64,000 nucleotides of DNA from Bicyclus anynana (taxonomy: Eukaryota; Arthropoda; Insecta; Lepidoptera; Nymphalidae): assembly GCF_947172395.1 (NCBI RefSeq), contig NC_069097.1, positions 9,160,142 through 9,224,141 of the forward strand. The letters run 5' to 3'. Shown here one piece after another: positions 11,221-21,649 of this stretch (position 1 is its first letter; the number at the start of each line of letters is the position of its first letter). Position numbers and translations under genes: made by a program. The notes under the pieces are model-generated. The model was given only the letters and a program-made list of their open reading frames with translations, had not been told where the DNA came from and searched no databases.

Positions 11221-12060
11221 CGTCAGTCATGTACTAGACTTTGCGCCACGAAAGAAGTCTCGCGGCTAAAACCTGAACTAAAATTGACAGCGCCTTACAC
11301 AAATGACAATAAGACCGCCATTACCAAATGACACTGAGCTCCATTGTATCATTAGTGCTGCGTCAGTCATGTGCTAGACTCGGCACCACGAAAGAAGTCC
11401 AGCGGCTAAAACCTGAACTAAAATTGACAGCGCCTTACACAAATGACAATAAGACCGCCATTACCAAATGACACTGAGCTCCATTGTATCATTAGTGCTG
11501 TGTCTGTCATGTACTAGACTACGCGCCACGAAAGAAGTCTCGCGGCTAAAACCTGAACTAAAATTGACAGCGCCTTACACAAATGACAATTAGTCCGCCA
11601 TTACCAAATGACACTGAGCTCTATTATAACACTAGCGCTTCGTCAGTCATGTACTAGACTTTGCGCCACGAAAGAAGTCTCGCGGCTAAAACCTGAACTA
11701 AAATTGACAGCGCCTTACACAAATGACAATAAGACCGCCATTACCAAATGACACTGAGCTCCATTGTATCATTAGTGCTGCGTCTGTCATGTACTAGACT
11801 ACGCGCCACGAAAGAAGTCTCGCGGCTAAAACCTGAACTAAAATTGACAGCGCCTTACACAAATGACAATTAGTCCGCCATAACCAAATGACACTGAGCT
11901 CTATTATAACATTAGCGCTTCGTCAGTCATGTACTAGACTCCGCGCCACGCAAGAAGTCCAGCGGCTAAAACCTGAACTAAAATTGACAGCGCCTTAAAC
12001 AAATGACAATAAGACCGCCATTACCAAATGACACTGAGATCCATAAAAACATTAGCGCTG
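11221..12060 (+). repeat. Six-unit tandem array, exact 140-bp period
   Basis: Units start at 11221, 11361, 11501, 11641, 11781 and 11921, each 140 bp with no indel between units. The core includes cggctaaaacctgaactaaa, ttgacagcgcctta, aaatgacaat and aaatgacactgag. Unit 4 equals unit 1 almost throughout, and unit 5 closely matches unit 3 (shared tagtccgcca and ctattataac). The last unit is the most diverged. Variants therefore follow a higher-order pattern (A-B-C-A-C'-D), as expected from unequal exchange of two-to-three-unit blocks. Each unit has one TGACAG (Meis/Hth-like) and two AAATGACA motifs; function is unknown. Confidence 0.97.
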
Positions 12061-12411
12061 CGTCTAAGGGACATTTTTCTTGGCGCTGAGTATAGTCACA
12101 ACGTCGTTAGACAGAAAAGATCACTGTGGTGGTAAGTGGTATAAACATAAGAAAAGAAGACCTCCCTCCAGACTTTAGTTAATGGCGTTTTATGTCGAGG
12201 CGTTCTAATATGATATTAACCTATACCTCTTATTCTTCTTTAGGTAAAATTGTGCTGCCTTGACTTTGCTAATGTCGCGTAATTTAAAATTAACGCAATG
12301 GAGGTTGACCGGATTATTTGTTGACCGGTTGTGATTCAACAGTTATTTTAATAGTAGATAATCTACAATACAAAAAAAGAAGTTGAGTTTGTGTTTCTTA
12401 ATGATAAAGAT
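12061..12411 (+). other. Array flank with a splice-donor-like site
   Basis: After the array, gtggtggtaagtgg at 12125-12138 contains a strong donor-like GTG/GTAAGT. No coding frame ends there. If transcribed from the GC-richer block, this could close a non-coding first exon, but no acceptor or coding exon was identified in the window. Confidence 0.25.
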
Positions 12412-12676
12412 GCTTGGAGGCCGTTGGATCAGCTTCCACCTTCACACAGGAAGTAAAACTATAAGAAATTGTAATGTTGTCATCAATTGTAAATTATAAT
12501 ATTATTGTATGTTTTTTTTTAAAAGAGCAACTGTTAAGTTTCTTGCCGGTTTCTTCTCAGCAGAATTTGGCTTCCGAACCGGTGGTAGAATCTTTACAAA
12601 TAGTCAACTGACGTACCTATCAAAAGTGCTTGTAAACTGAGCCTACTTGAAATAAATGAATTTTGAACTTTGAATT
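12412..12676 (+). mobile_element. Non-LTR retrotransposon 3' end, copy 1
   Basis: Shares with 16194-16447 the order cttggaggcc, atcagcttccaccttcacac, aagagcaactgtt, gtttcttgccggtttcttct, cgaaccggtggtagaat, aaaagtgcttgtaaactgag and cttgaaataaatga, ending in a degenerate ttttgaactttga tail. It is the 3' terminal region of a LINE or of a SINE borrowing that tail. No coding part is present. Confidence 0.65.
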
Positions 12677-12799
12677 TAGAATGACGTAAAGTTTCAAAAT
12701 ATTCGACTATTACAAATTAAAAAAAATAAATGCAACAAGAATTAAGTGATTCCTGTAACAGTTCAAAATAGATGTAAAGTAATTATTATACGTGCTAAC

Positions 12800-13110
12800 C
12801 TCAGACTAATTAGATAAAGACCTGCCTCGCAAGACATTATTTTTCTGTCAACGTATATGATCAACGATCTTATGCGATTATAAACACTGTCTCTAAAGAA
12901 TCGATGTTTCATAGTATAAAATCGTGTCCGTCGGTTAAAAACCTTCGTAAAAATACATTTTTGTGTAGTTATATGGTGTAAAAAACGAACAAAAACTGCT
13001 AGTTTAGTATAAAATATGTATGAAATCTAAGCTAGTTTTCCTTAGAAAATGGCAGAAAATTTTGTTAGTGAATTTGGGTGCGATACTAGTCCTTATGTAT
13101 TTAGTCTGAG
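12800..13110 (+). mobile_element. hAT-like MITE with perfect 8-bp TSD
   Basis: Ends are ctcagactaa and ttagtctgag, flanked on both sides by gtgctaac (12792-12799 and 13111-13118). An exact 8-bp target duplication points to the hAT (or P) superfamily. The element is 311 bp, non-coding and an internally shortened relative of the 549-bp copy at 55623. Confidence 0.85.
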
Positions 13111-13452
13111 GTGCTAACGGATACACTTCGGTACCTCGGGGAAATAACTGGGCAGGTACCTATATACCTACGTTTAGGTCACGCAGTACTTATAAAGTAT
13201 GCCACAGACCAGGTCAGCTGTTTATAATCCGTGCACTATGCAATAGCTCATTAACCGCCAATTAGTTAACCGGGGTGGAAATAAAGGCGGAGATGGACTT
13301 TATAATATTACACTAGTGTTACCTAGCTGTAGTATAATTTATGGTTGGTACTAGTCATTATAAGATAAGTAAAGGATTATTCTAAATGAATATCGAATTA
13401 AGTCGATGTAATGAAGATTAATGAAACTTCTTTGATTTACAAACAGAGAAGG
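13111..13452. other. No gene seen
   Basis: Unique-looking AT-rich DNA with no recognised repeat. Confidence 0.5.
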
Positions 13453-13780
13453 TTTTTTTTATTCTTGACAAGTTAGTCCTTGACTACAATCTCACCGGAT
13501 GGTAAGTGATGATGCAGTCTAAGATGGAAGCGGGCTAACTTGTTAGGAGGAAGATGAAAATCCACACTCCTTTCGGTTTCTACACGACATCGTACCGGAA
13601 CGCTAAATCGCTTGGCGATACGTCTTTGCCGGTAGGGTGGTAACTAGCCACGGCCGAAGCCTCCCACCAGCCAGACCTGGACCAATTAAGAAAATCTTAA
13701 TCTGCCCAGCTGGAGATCGAACCCAGAACCTCCGTTTTGTAAATCCCCCGCGCATACCACTGCGCCACGGAGGCCGTCAA
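13453..13780 (-). mobile_element. SINE-2, full length
   Basis: Read on the minus strand it starts ggcctccgtggcgcagtgg, with an A box (tggcgcagtgg, 13757-13767) and a B box (ggttcgatc, complement at 13715-13723). It then has attggtccaggtctggctgg, ggtggctagttaccaccct-like and cgatttagcgttccggtacg blocks, and the aacaagttag...aagaataaaaaaa tail. The 64-residue minus-strand frame here is a SINE translation. Confidence 0.9.
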
Positions 13781-13906
13781 AGGTCTGATGATCCATGAAC
13801 ATGAACCATCCCGTAACCCCAGAACATAACTTGTTTTGATAATAATAATCTACAACAGACCAATATTGCAGTGCATCCAAATGTAATAGTAGAAAATGTT
13901 GACTCT

Positions 13907-13943
13907 CATGTTTTATTTTGAAATCTCTTCAAAATAGAACATG
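13907..13943. repeat. Inverted repeat, 16-bp arms, 5-nt loop
   Basis: 13907-13922 pairs with 13928-13943 with one mismatch around the loop atctc. No transposon ends were found outside it. Confidence 0.75.
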
Positions 13944-15057
13944 AAAGCTTGAGTGCTTATTATTGGGTAAGTACCTATTCTTTCACATAAAATAGCAAAA
14001 CGGATTCTAATACATCAGACAGAAAATCGTTTTCTGGAATTAAGAACTCTTAAAAATTGCGTTTCAATTGCTTTCTAAAGAATACTGAAAATAGCGTAGA
14101 AGAAAGGAATAAAATGCTGAAACAACAAAAAAAAACTAAGTAAAAGTAAAAATCTAATTCAGTAAACTATAATATATTACACAGGATGAAAAAAAGTTGT
14201 AACTACGATGACTTTTTCCTTCGAAATGTCGTGAAAACCGAATAGATACAATCAGGAAGCGATTGTGTCAACCAAGTCAAGTAGAAATAGTCTCACTGAG
14301 CGACATCGCTTCCATTACGCGGTGCCGAGTCGTCCGCCTGGCGCCATGTCGCGACCACATATTTTTTTCGAACCTCATACTATAGATTTATTGGAAACTA
14401 ATAAACAATGACTAACGGTTGTCCGTTACTATATTTATTTTACAATCCAGCTTTACCGAACTACACTTAAACAAAACAAAGCTATTAAAGCTAAAATTCT
14501 ATAGATACAGTAAGCTGATGCGAATAATATACCTATTAAAAACATAACTCTTAAAACTTCTGGTGAAAATGAAAGAAAAGAAAAGGTCGTTGCGTTCGTT
14601 AAATTGTTTTAATTTATCGATGTGTTTCGGTAGTATTCGAAATTCAAGGACTTGTTTAATAGTAATATTAAAAGTAAAAAATTGCACAAATTACAGAACG
14701 CCATTAAAAATGGAGGCCGGATTTCAAAGACCTTCAAACGTTATCTATTATAACCACATAATAGGTAACAGCCGTTAATACTATTACAGGTGGTTTTCGA
14801 AAGAAATAACAATGCAAACACTCAAGGAAAATAATGCCTAACTACTTAGACTAGCTCATAGCCACAGTTGAAAACATTTATTAAACAATAGGTATCTATA
14901 ATAAATATTGTGCATGCCTAAACATAGAACATGACAATCACTGAGAAACTCAAGTCAACAAACAGTATTTTTAGGAACTACCATAAAAATGTATACATAC
15001 TTCTTTACTGCCGGTTTTTACTATTACAATTTGCAAAGTATACTTTGCAAATGGGAT
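13944..15057. other. No gene seen
   Basis: A GC-richer patch at 14290-14350 was not identified. The opposed frames at 14499-14687 and 14563-14778 overlap and are unrecognised. Confidence 0.45.
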
Positions 15058-15438
15058 TCACAAAAACCGCTTTCTAAAATATAGATTAGTTGAAGAGATA
15101 TGAGACATTTCAAAAACACGTTCGTTACACATAACGAAGAGACATTTTGCGTCCATTAAAACAGCCGTGTCGCAGACATCAGAAGTAAAAAAACCAGAGC
15201 ATATAAATACCGTTGAAGCAGCATAGCTGAGCAAAGAAGCCGGCATGGTAGACAAAGTCACAACTCCCATAAAACTGCCGAGTGGAGGCAAAAACATACC
15301 ACTCTCTGTAACCGCAGCGATTATCGCACTAGATAGCGGGCAACGTGTCTGAAGCGAAATGAATATCCTTATCAAGTCAAGTGCTTCGCAAATGACACTT
15401 CTAAAATAAACAGCGTCGATGGAAACGTGCTTGTGCAA
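15058..15438 (-). CDS. Unassigned open frame, hydrophobic, possible exon or decayed gene piece
   Basis: This is one of the two longest gap-free frames (126 codons), opened by TTG rather than ATG at its 5' end; the first upstream in-frame stop is only a few codons away. The product has two hydrophobic stretches, around residues 40-65 and 66-90, rich in S, A, V and F, and several cysteines. Its base composition is less AT-rich than the flanks. A cttgtttattttag-like acceptor sequence lies inside it on the minus strand (near 15403-15412), so part of it could be an exon. I recognise no family; a chemoreceptor-like membrane protein fragment is one possibility without motif support. Chance is a real alternative. 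Confidence 0.22.
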   Translation of the reverse strand: MHKHVSIDAVYFRSVICEALDLIRIFISLQTRCPLSSAIIAAVTESGMFLPPLGSFMGVVTLSTMPASLLSYAASTVFICSGFFTSDVCDTAVLMDAKCLFVMCNERVFEMSHISSTNLYFRKRFL

Positions 15439-15847
15439 GAGGCATTGCTTACTTTAGTATAACAGTATGATAGTGTTATATGTTAAGTAGTATGTTATCT
15501 GGTAGTTTAGAGGAATGCAACTATAATAGGTGCAATATTTATTTTATGATATAGAGACTACATTTTAATTTTCTCATTCAGACGACTAGGGCTTTGGAAT
15601 ACCTACTTACTCTAGTCTGTTTCCTGATTCATAGAACTTGGGATTTAGGTGAAATCATCATCAACCATCTGGGTAAGATCATTATTAAACGTGAGCCTAT
15701 CACTAATTGGCCGGCGGGTCCTAGGTACTAACTAAAATCGGGCACAGAAATTGAACATCCATAGTAGAGGTATTAGTTGTAGAATAATATTTTTTTAGTA
15801 CTGGTAGTTAATCCTGAGCAAATCGTACTACAAGCTTTTACATCCAT
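15439..15847. other. No gene seen
   Basis: AT-rich, no recognised repeat. Confidence 0.5.
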
Positions 15848-15890
15848 AATTTACGAGATTTATTTATTGGACCACCAACAAAGTCATATA
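15848..15890 (-). repeat. LINE 3' tail fragment
   Basis: atttattggaccaccaacaa is the antisense of the ttgttggtggtcc(a)aataaat terminus seen at 53149-53188. Confidence 0.45.
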
Positions 15891-15962
15891 GATCTAAATT
15901 GTCTTAATAATTATGGTAGTGCAAAACATAAATTAACATCATGCACAAATGATAGATGATGA

Positions 15963-16045
15963 TTTTTTCATTACAAGCTGTTGACTATAATCTGACCTGA
16001 TGGTAAGTAATGGTGCAATCTAAGATGGAAGTGGGCAAGCTTGAA
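15963..16045 (-). mobile_element. SINE-2, 3' fragment
   Basis: Contains the antisense tail blocks ttgactataatctgacctga and gcaatctaagatggaagtgg, degraded at the outer end. Confidence 0.7.
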
Positions 16046-16193
16046 TGAAGGTCGATAATGTTTCCATAATGTTTCAACTTTCCGTACTCTGAGGGCCTAA
16101 TAAGCTTATCGCAGGATTGTTTCGTGTAGAAAAGATCTTGTTTAAACATTTCGAGCAGACAGTACAGACAGTAGTCAGTAGCCTTTGGTAAAG

Positions 16194-16447
16194 CGCTTGG
16201 AGGCCATTGAATCAGCTTCCACCTTCACACAAAAAGTAAGAAATTATAATGTTATCATCAATTGTAAATTATAATACTGTATGATTTTTTAAAAAGAGCA
16301 ACTGTTGAGTTTCTTGCCGGTTTCTTCTCAGCAGAACCTGCCTTCCGAACCGGTGGTAGAATTTTTACAAATAGTCAACTGACGTGTCAAAAGTGCTTGT
16401 AAACTGAGCCGTCTTGAAATAAATGATTTTTGATTTGATTTGATTTG
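16194..16447 (+). mobile_element. Non-LTR retrotransposon 3' end, copy 2
   Basis: Same blocks in the same order as 12412-12676, ending in a clean short repeat (gatttgatttgatttg), the kind of tail left by target-primed reverse transcription. Confidence 0.7.
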
Positions 16448-16849
16448 CCCCATACTTGAGGGTCGTGAGAAGAACCGATAACAGTCCGTGCTTCGAATAG
16501 ATATGTGTAGGTGGGTTTCTTATTAGCGTTCATGTTGTTTATGTTCCCAGAGGCGACAGCTAACGCTCTATGACGTGAAATGTGATCCTCTGAGACAACA
16601 TCGCTCGCTGGACATCACTGATGCAGTTGTTACAGTTACATCTTCTGCTTTATAAACATTGTTGACAGTGATTCATATGAAGTAGATATCACTTTGTTTA
16701 CTATACAGATGGTGTATGACACCAAACAACATACTAAATTGTTTCAAAATAAGTGTCTCAAGTGCTTGCATTTTGAAATTTGTAAATTACACGATACCTA
16801 CTAAAAAATTCGTACTTACATAGTTATCTTAAAATATACATGCGGTCAT
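16448..16849. other. No gene seen
   Basis: No repeat or convincing frame recognised. Confidence 0.45.
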
Positions 16850-17134
16850 TTATCACAAATTCTCGAAAACCACATGATGTACAAAGATGAAATTTGGTAG
16901 GGAGGTAGTCTGTAGTTATCCGCTAAGAACAGATTTTGCGACAGGGCCGGACTAAAGACGTCTGAGGGCGGATAAAGTCGCGAGCGCCCGCTTGATAATA
17001 ATAAATGAACTAGTTTTTAATGGGACTTTACTTATGGGACTTAACTGGAAAATATAGGAGGTTTTTGAGCAACAATGGCTAGGATAAGTAAAAAAACTGA
17101 ATTTAACGCAGACGAAGTGGCGCGCGTCCGCTAG
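16850..17134 (+). mobile_element. Stacked Helitron 3' ends, type 2
   Basis: Two Helitron-like termini lie in the same direction. The first has a 5-bp stem (gggcg 16976-16980 / cgccc 16985-16989) followed by gcttg. The second has cagacgaagtggcgcgcgtccgctag ending at 17134 with CTAG. The gacgaagt..cg..cgtccgctag signature matches the copies at 31056, 55193 and 60864. Left ends were not located precisely. The minus-strand frame here is incidental. Confidence 0.5.
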
Positions 17135-17715
17135 AAGAAGTATAAAGATGTTGTACATTTCTTCTATCTTTTATTTCTTTTTAACGCATAAAACATGTCT
17201 GCTTCACTGGAAATAAAGTAGTACATGTATCATAGAGTAATCGAAGTAAGTGAAGTCGAAAATAAAACATATTTTATCCTAGCGGACGCTCTGACAGTTA
17301 CGCAAACAACCAATTTCAAGAAAGCAATCGGCGACAAACGTAGTTTTTGCACGCTTATGTATAACATAGCACCGAGATGTAAATATGTAATAAAATTTAT
17401 ACTGATCATGAGAAAAACTAGTACTTAACTAATAGTAGGTATTTTTTTTTTAATGCGCCTAATGATTTAGTGACCAACATGTGCAAACAATATGGACCTA
17501 CAATTTTTTTAACCTCGTATTAAGCGAATTTATACAAAAAAATATACATTAGTTGATTAGCTAAGCTTGTACGCATGCCACATGAACCGCATATGGTAGT
17601 TTTAAATTAAAAATTCAATTAAGTACGTAATATATTCATCAGACACGAATAAAAACATCATCACGAGAGCCCATATTGAATAACGCAGAGGGGTAGATTG
17701 AAAAGACTAAATGGG
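17135..17715. other. No gene seen
   Basis: The 67-residue plus-strand frame at 17225-17428 is ATG-started but unrecognised; AT-rich otherwise. Confidence 0.45.
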
Positions 17716-17723
17716 GAGATTGG

Positions 17724-18128
17724 CAGTGGCGGATTCACCCTAACGCCCAGTAGACCCGGGCCTAGGACGGCCATTCGTGACAAAAAAGGTCTGACAGAAT
17801 ACCAGCGTTGTGGATACTGATGTACTCACAACAATATTCAATTTTAGTCAAGTAAATTTTACTGGCGCAACAGATTTTCTAGTATTAATATTAAATAGTT
17901 CTAAGATATAAATGTATTAGTTTTATGTTATTATGTAGTTATATGTTGTGCTAAAAAATAAATTATTTCGATTATATTCTTATAAGTTATGCAAAATAAT
18001 TACAATAATTATTTCTTTATTATTTATGATGATAAAACGTAATAAAATGCCTTTTATATGATGGGTGTTGAAAAAGAGGCGGCTAGGTCTAGGGGTCTAG
18101 GCCGGCCAACAATACAAATCCGCCACTG
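17724..18128 (+). mobile_element. hAT MITE with perfect 8-bp TSD
   Basis: Termini are cagtggcggatt and aatccgccactg, flanked by gagattgg at 17716-17723 and 18129-18136. The CAGTGGCG start and the 8-bp duplication are classic hAT features. The element is 405 bp and non-coding. Removing it would restore gggagattgggg, giving a predicted empty site. Confidence 0.9.
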
Positions 18129-18523
18129 GAGATTGGGGTGAGGTGGCGAGCGGTGCAGTTTTCAATTGCATTCTAAAGATAAGCGAGGATTCGTTGGGGA
18201 AGAAAAAAAAGGAGTTTTGCCTCAATTTAACCACTGTGACAATTACACTGGCGCCGCCTCTCAACAATACAGTTGCAACATTGGTGAATGAACATTTGCT
18301 GTTGTCTTTTTCAGTCTCGGAACGAGTAATTAACGCCGTGTCCTCATTTTGTTGGTCTGTTACCCAATTTGTCTGGAGCAGACTGATGCCAAACGGCAAT
18401 CCGAAGCGCCCACTTGTAGCTTGCGCCTGCTGCATCATTTGGCATTTCTCCAACTTTTCACCGCTTCATAGAACTTATATTTTTAGTGCTTTTATGGTCA
18501 CTGGACAGCAGGCGTGTAATTAA
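18097..18523. other. Block open on both strands, unassigned
   Basis: Long frames exist on the plus strand (18143-18523, 126 codons, ATG start) and on the minus strand (18097-18453, 118 codons), over a segment that is less AT-rich than its surroundings. The minus-strand frame runs into the neighbouring hAT element, which argues against it as an intact gene. Neither product is recognised. A captured or decayed exon is possible. Confidence 0.25.
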
Positions 18524-19411
18524 AACTTGTTCTTGTGATGCAATTGAGGTATATAATTTTTTATACTACTTGAAAATTCTTGCATTTATGAAAGTAGGAA
18601 AATAAAGAAGATAATAGCTAGTAAAAAAAGGATATCTAAGTAAGATAAGAGTCAATGAAAGAGGATATTATGTTGTGCCGACTATATTTAGTGTAGGACA
18701 AGGAAAAGGTGATAATTAAGATCTTATAATGAAATAACTTTAAAAATTATTATTAGATACTATGACAAACCTATCCGATAATTTTGGTTCCATAAATCAC
18801 ACTATGTTTATTAGTTACGAACCGTCCATTGTCGAACAAAATAATCGAAAAGAAGAAAACAATCGTTTGATACCCTTGTTTGTTTGGTAGGGACAAAAAG
18901 TTCGCCAAAATTTGTGACAAACAAGTTTAACCCGAATATTCTACATGAATTGTTTGACTCTACCAAACATTTCTAGCCTAATGGATCTAAAATATATCCT
19001 CGATAAAGAAGGAAATTAAATGAACAAACATCAACGGATAAAACAACACAAATAGACATTTATTATGAAATATTGAAAATATCTAACTTCGTCTGAATTT
19101 TATTTTTCCGAGTTCTAGATAAAATCAGGGAGCGTAACACATAAAATGTAAGGAAAACTTTCTTAATAAAATTTTCCCGTAAAATGAACGTGACGGATGA
19201 AAATCTCGACGCTACATTGTGATAATGTTCTTGAGTCTAATTAATTTTTATTTATGAATCCCTAGTGAGAAAGCAAGTCTTTTCAAATTAGTATTTTCAT
19301 TTTGTTAGAAGTTTAGACATTATGTTTGAATATATAAGTTCATGAAAAAAGTTATGTAGGTATTACGACTAATTTTAATTTTTTGTTACTTCATACAAGG
19401 CACAAAAATTT
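18524..19411. other. AT-rich stretch, no gene seen
   Basis: Nothing recognised. Confidence 0.5.
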
Positions 19412-19613
19412 TGGCTGGTGGGAAGCTTCGGCCGTGGCTAGTTACCACCCTACCGACAAAGACGTACAGCCAAGCTATTTAGCGTTCCGGTACGATGTCG
19501 TGTAGAAACCGAAAGGGGTGTGGATTTTCATCTTCCTTCTAAAAAGTTAGTCCTCTCTCTCAGGTGAGATTGTAGTCAAGGACTTACTTGTAAAGAATAA
19601 AAAAAAAAGAAAA
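19412..19613 (+). mobile_element. SINE-2, 5'-truncated
   Basis: Starts at ggctggtgggaagcttcggc and runs to the gtaaagaataaaaaaaa tail, with a small deletion inside the cttccatcttagattgc block. Confidence 0.85.
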
Positions 19614-19696
19614 GACGAATGATGGCAACGCCTATAATTTCAATTCAAAGTATCTGCATAGGAAAATATACATTAATTATTATTTACACCATAGGT

Positions 19697-19912
19697 CTCA
19701 TTCATCATCATCATCACCATTATCCACAAAGGACGTCCACTGCCGGACATTGGCCTTTTGTAGGGTCCAAACATGGTGTTTGGAAGACTTGCCTCCATGC
19801 ATTCAACGGATCCCTGTTGCCCGCTTGATGTCATCCATCAACTTCGGGGTGTCGACCAACACTGCGCTTTCCGATGCAGGGTCGCTATTCCAGCACTTTG
19901 GGATGTCCATCT
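19697..19912 (-). mobile_element. RTE-type LINE 3' fragment
   Basis: Antisense of the RTE C-terminal region: (tcatca)n tail, aggacgtccactgccggaca, gcccgcttgatgtcatc, gtcgaccaacactgcgcttt and gggatgtccat. It is frame-broken and 5' truncated. Confidence 0.65.
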
Positions 19913-20024
19913 ATCAATAGGAGTGTCATTACATAAACTTAAACACTATTTTTATCTAAAAAGTCGCGTATTCTAATCTTAAACGGATAGATATTAAACG
20001 GAGTTAGGAGAGAAGTTGTCGCTA

Positions 20025-20394
20025 ATATACAGAATGCTCGGGAGTATTTCCCATAACTTCAAGGTATTAACGAGACCACTTATAAGATCCGAACTGCATA
20101 ACTAATATTTCATTATCTCCAAAAAAATATGTTTAATACAAAATAATTCAAATAATATCGACTATTCATATAACAGACGCCTTTATGTAACTAAGCGACA
20201 ACGTTGCATTTTAAAATATAAATCCGTCATTATTATAAGGGACAAATTTTAAGATCCATTTACAAAAGAAACAATATTTACCCCGAAAATATTCATATTA
20301 GAACACATGTTCCTTGAACATTTTGAATTTTTTTTGTTAAAGATGATAAATGATGCCTTGAGTTGTGGGAAATACTCCCGAGCACCCTGTATAT
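20025..20394. mobile_element. TIR element, ATATACAG.. ends
   Basis: The left end (atatacagaatgctcggg, then agtatttcccataac) and the right end (gttgtgggaaatactcccga, then gcaccctgtatat) are inverted repeats of about 40 bp. The interior is AT-rich and non-coding. TA or ATAT at both edges suggests a TA-type target duplication. A cggag-t/c-aggagagaagtt sequence occurs on both sides (about 20000 and 20469). Superfamily is not settled. Confidence 0.7.
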
Positions 20395-20516
20395 CTGTAG
20401 GAAACCTCGTACTTTATTCTAAAATAAAATACACAAATTGTACAGCAGATCCTTGAGGCTGTGGGCGACGGAGCTAAGGAGAGAAGTTGAACGACAACTC
20501 TCGTGTCACAATTACA

Positions 20517-20720
20517 TGGTAGCTACACTTCAACACTCAACAGCTCTGTTTGATTAAAACTCGGCCGCCACTGCTCTTTTATTTCGGCTCGCAACGTAAT
20601 AACTCTTTCATTTTGCCCATTGTTCACTTTAATGTCGTCCAAGCATTCTACAATAATAACTTTAGCATTATTACGCAGAGTATTTGCTTTTGCAACTTTT
20701 TCCAATTTTAAATGGCACAA
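20517..20720 (-). pseudogene. Diverged duplicated segment with protein-like frame, copy 1
   Basis: The minus strand is open (20523-20720) for about 65 residues, including VIIVECLDDIKVNNGQNERV and ending in a stop. A second copy at 21310-21530 keeps the same reading (EGLNGIKAYNG then RVVT and QIKES) but has internal stops. Shared DNA blocks include gattaaaactcggccg, ctcttttattt and ttgcccattgt/ttacccattgt. This pattern suggests an old coding repeat or gene piece. The family is not recognised. Confidence 0.4.
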
Positions 20721-20929
20721 ATCATTGGTTTTATGATCGGCTATGTGGCTTCGGATAGGGTTTTGGTCGTGAAATACTGAAATTTTGTTTCAAGAAATTC
20801 TTAGTAGCATCATAGTTAATCATTTAATAATGATCAGTAACATAATTATCAATTTTTTACCTACGCCCGCCAACTACATATTGGATGAGCTCCAAATCCC
20901 TTTAAGGAGAGTTTTGGTTCTGCAATTCA

Positions 20930-21115
20930 TCATCATCATCATCATCATATCAGCCGATGGACGTCTACTGCAGGATATGGGCTTTTGTACGGACTTCCAA
21001 ACATCACGATCCTGAGCCTGCCAGCCTGCATCCAGCGAATCGCCATTTTAGCACCTTGGGACCCAAACGTCCATCGGCTCTTTAAACTATGTTGGTTCTG
21101 CCATTGCCTGATGTT
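20930..21115 (-). mobile_element. RTE-type LINE 3' fragment with internal deletion
   Basis: (atcatc)n, atatcagccgatggacgtct, cggacttccaaacatcacga and ccagcgaatcgcc, then a jump to agcaccttgggacccaaacg. The middle of the usual sequence is missing. Confidence 0.7.
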
Positions 21116-21309
21116 AATGATAATGGACTTAATTTAGTAAAGCTTTCGTCTGTTTTGCTATCTGCGTGCCTATAACAATTCAAAGGGAGAATAATACAAC
21201 ATTCACTCAATCCACATAAGCGGAAAGTCGACAGATCACAGCCCTTTATAACTGAAGGCGGTGTGAGCAAAGCGAAATGTACGATGGTATTCAACGGTTA
21301 GAACAATTT

Positions 21310-21530
21310 CCACGGTAACTACACTACAGCACTAAACATGCTCAATGCTCAGGCTCAGCACTCAACATGCTCAATGCTCGGGCTCAGACGTGCTGTGTCT
21401 GATTAAAACTCGGCCGTTACTGCACTCTCTTTTATTTGAGCTCCCAGTACAACGGTAACAACTCTTTAATTTTACCCATTGTATGCTTTAATGCCGTTCA
21501 AGCCTTCTACATTAATATTTTCAACATTTA
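21310..21530 (-). pseudogene. Diverged duplicated segment, copy 2
   Basis: Matches 20517-20720 as described there. At its right edge on the minus strand it holds a small tandem repeat, caacatgctcaatgctc with ggctcag, twice at about 21345-21388. In-frame stops show it is not functional. Confidence 0.45.
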
Positions 21531-21649
21531 TATTAGGTGTCCCTGGTTCTATAGCGCGGTTTTAAAGTAAAATTGAACTTTGTTACGTTGTTTTTGTTGA
21601 CATTCAATATTTATAGACAAAAAAGGAATTATACTAATTTACGAACTAC

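Noticed and set aside
11221..12060. CRISPR array
   Set aside because: Units are 140 bp without unique spacers, in a eukaryotic genome; this is an ordinary tandem repeat.
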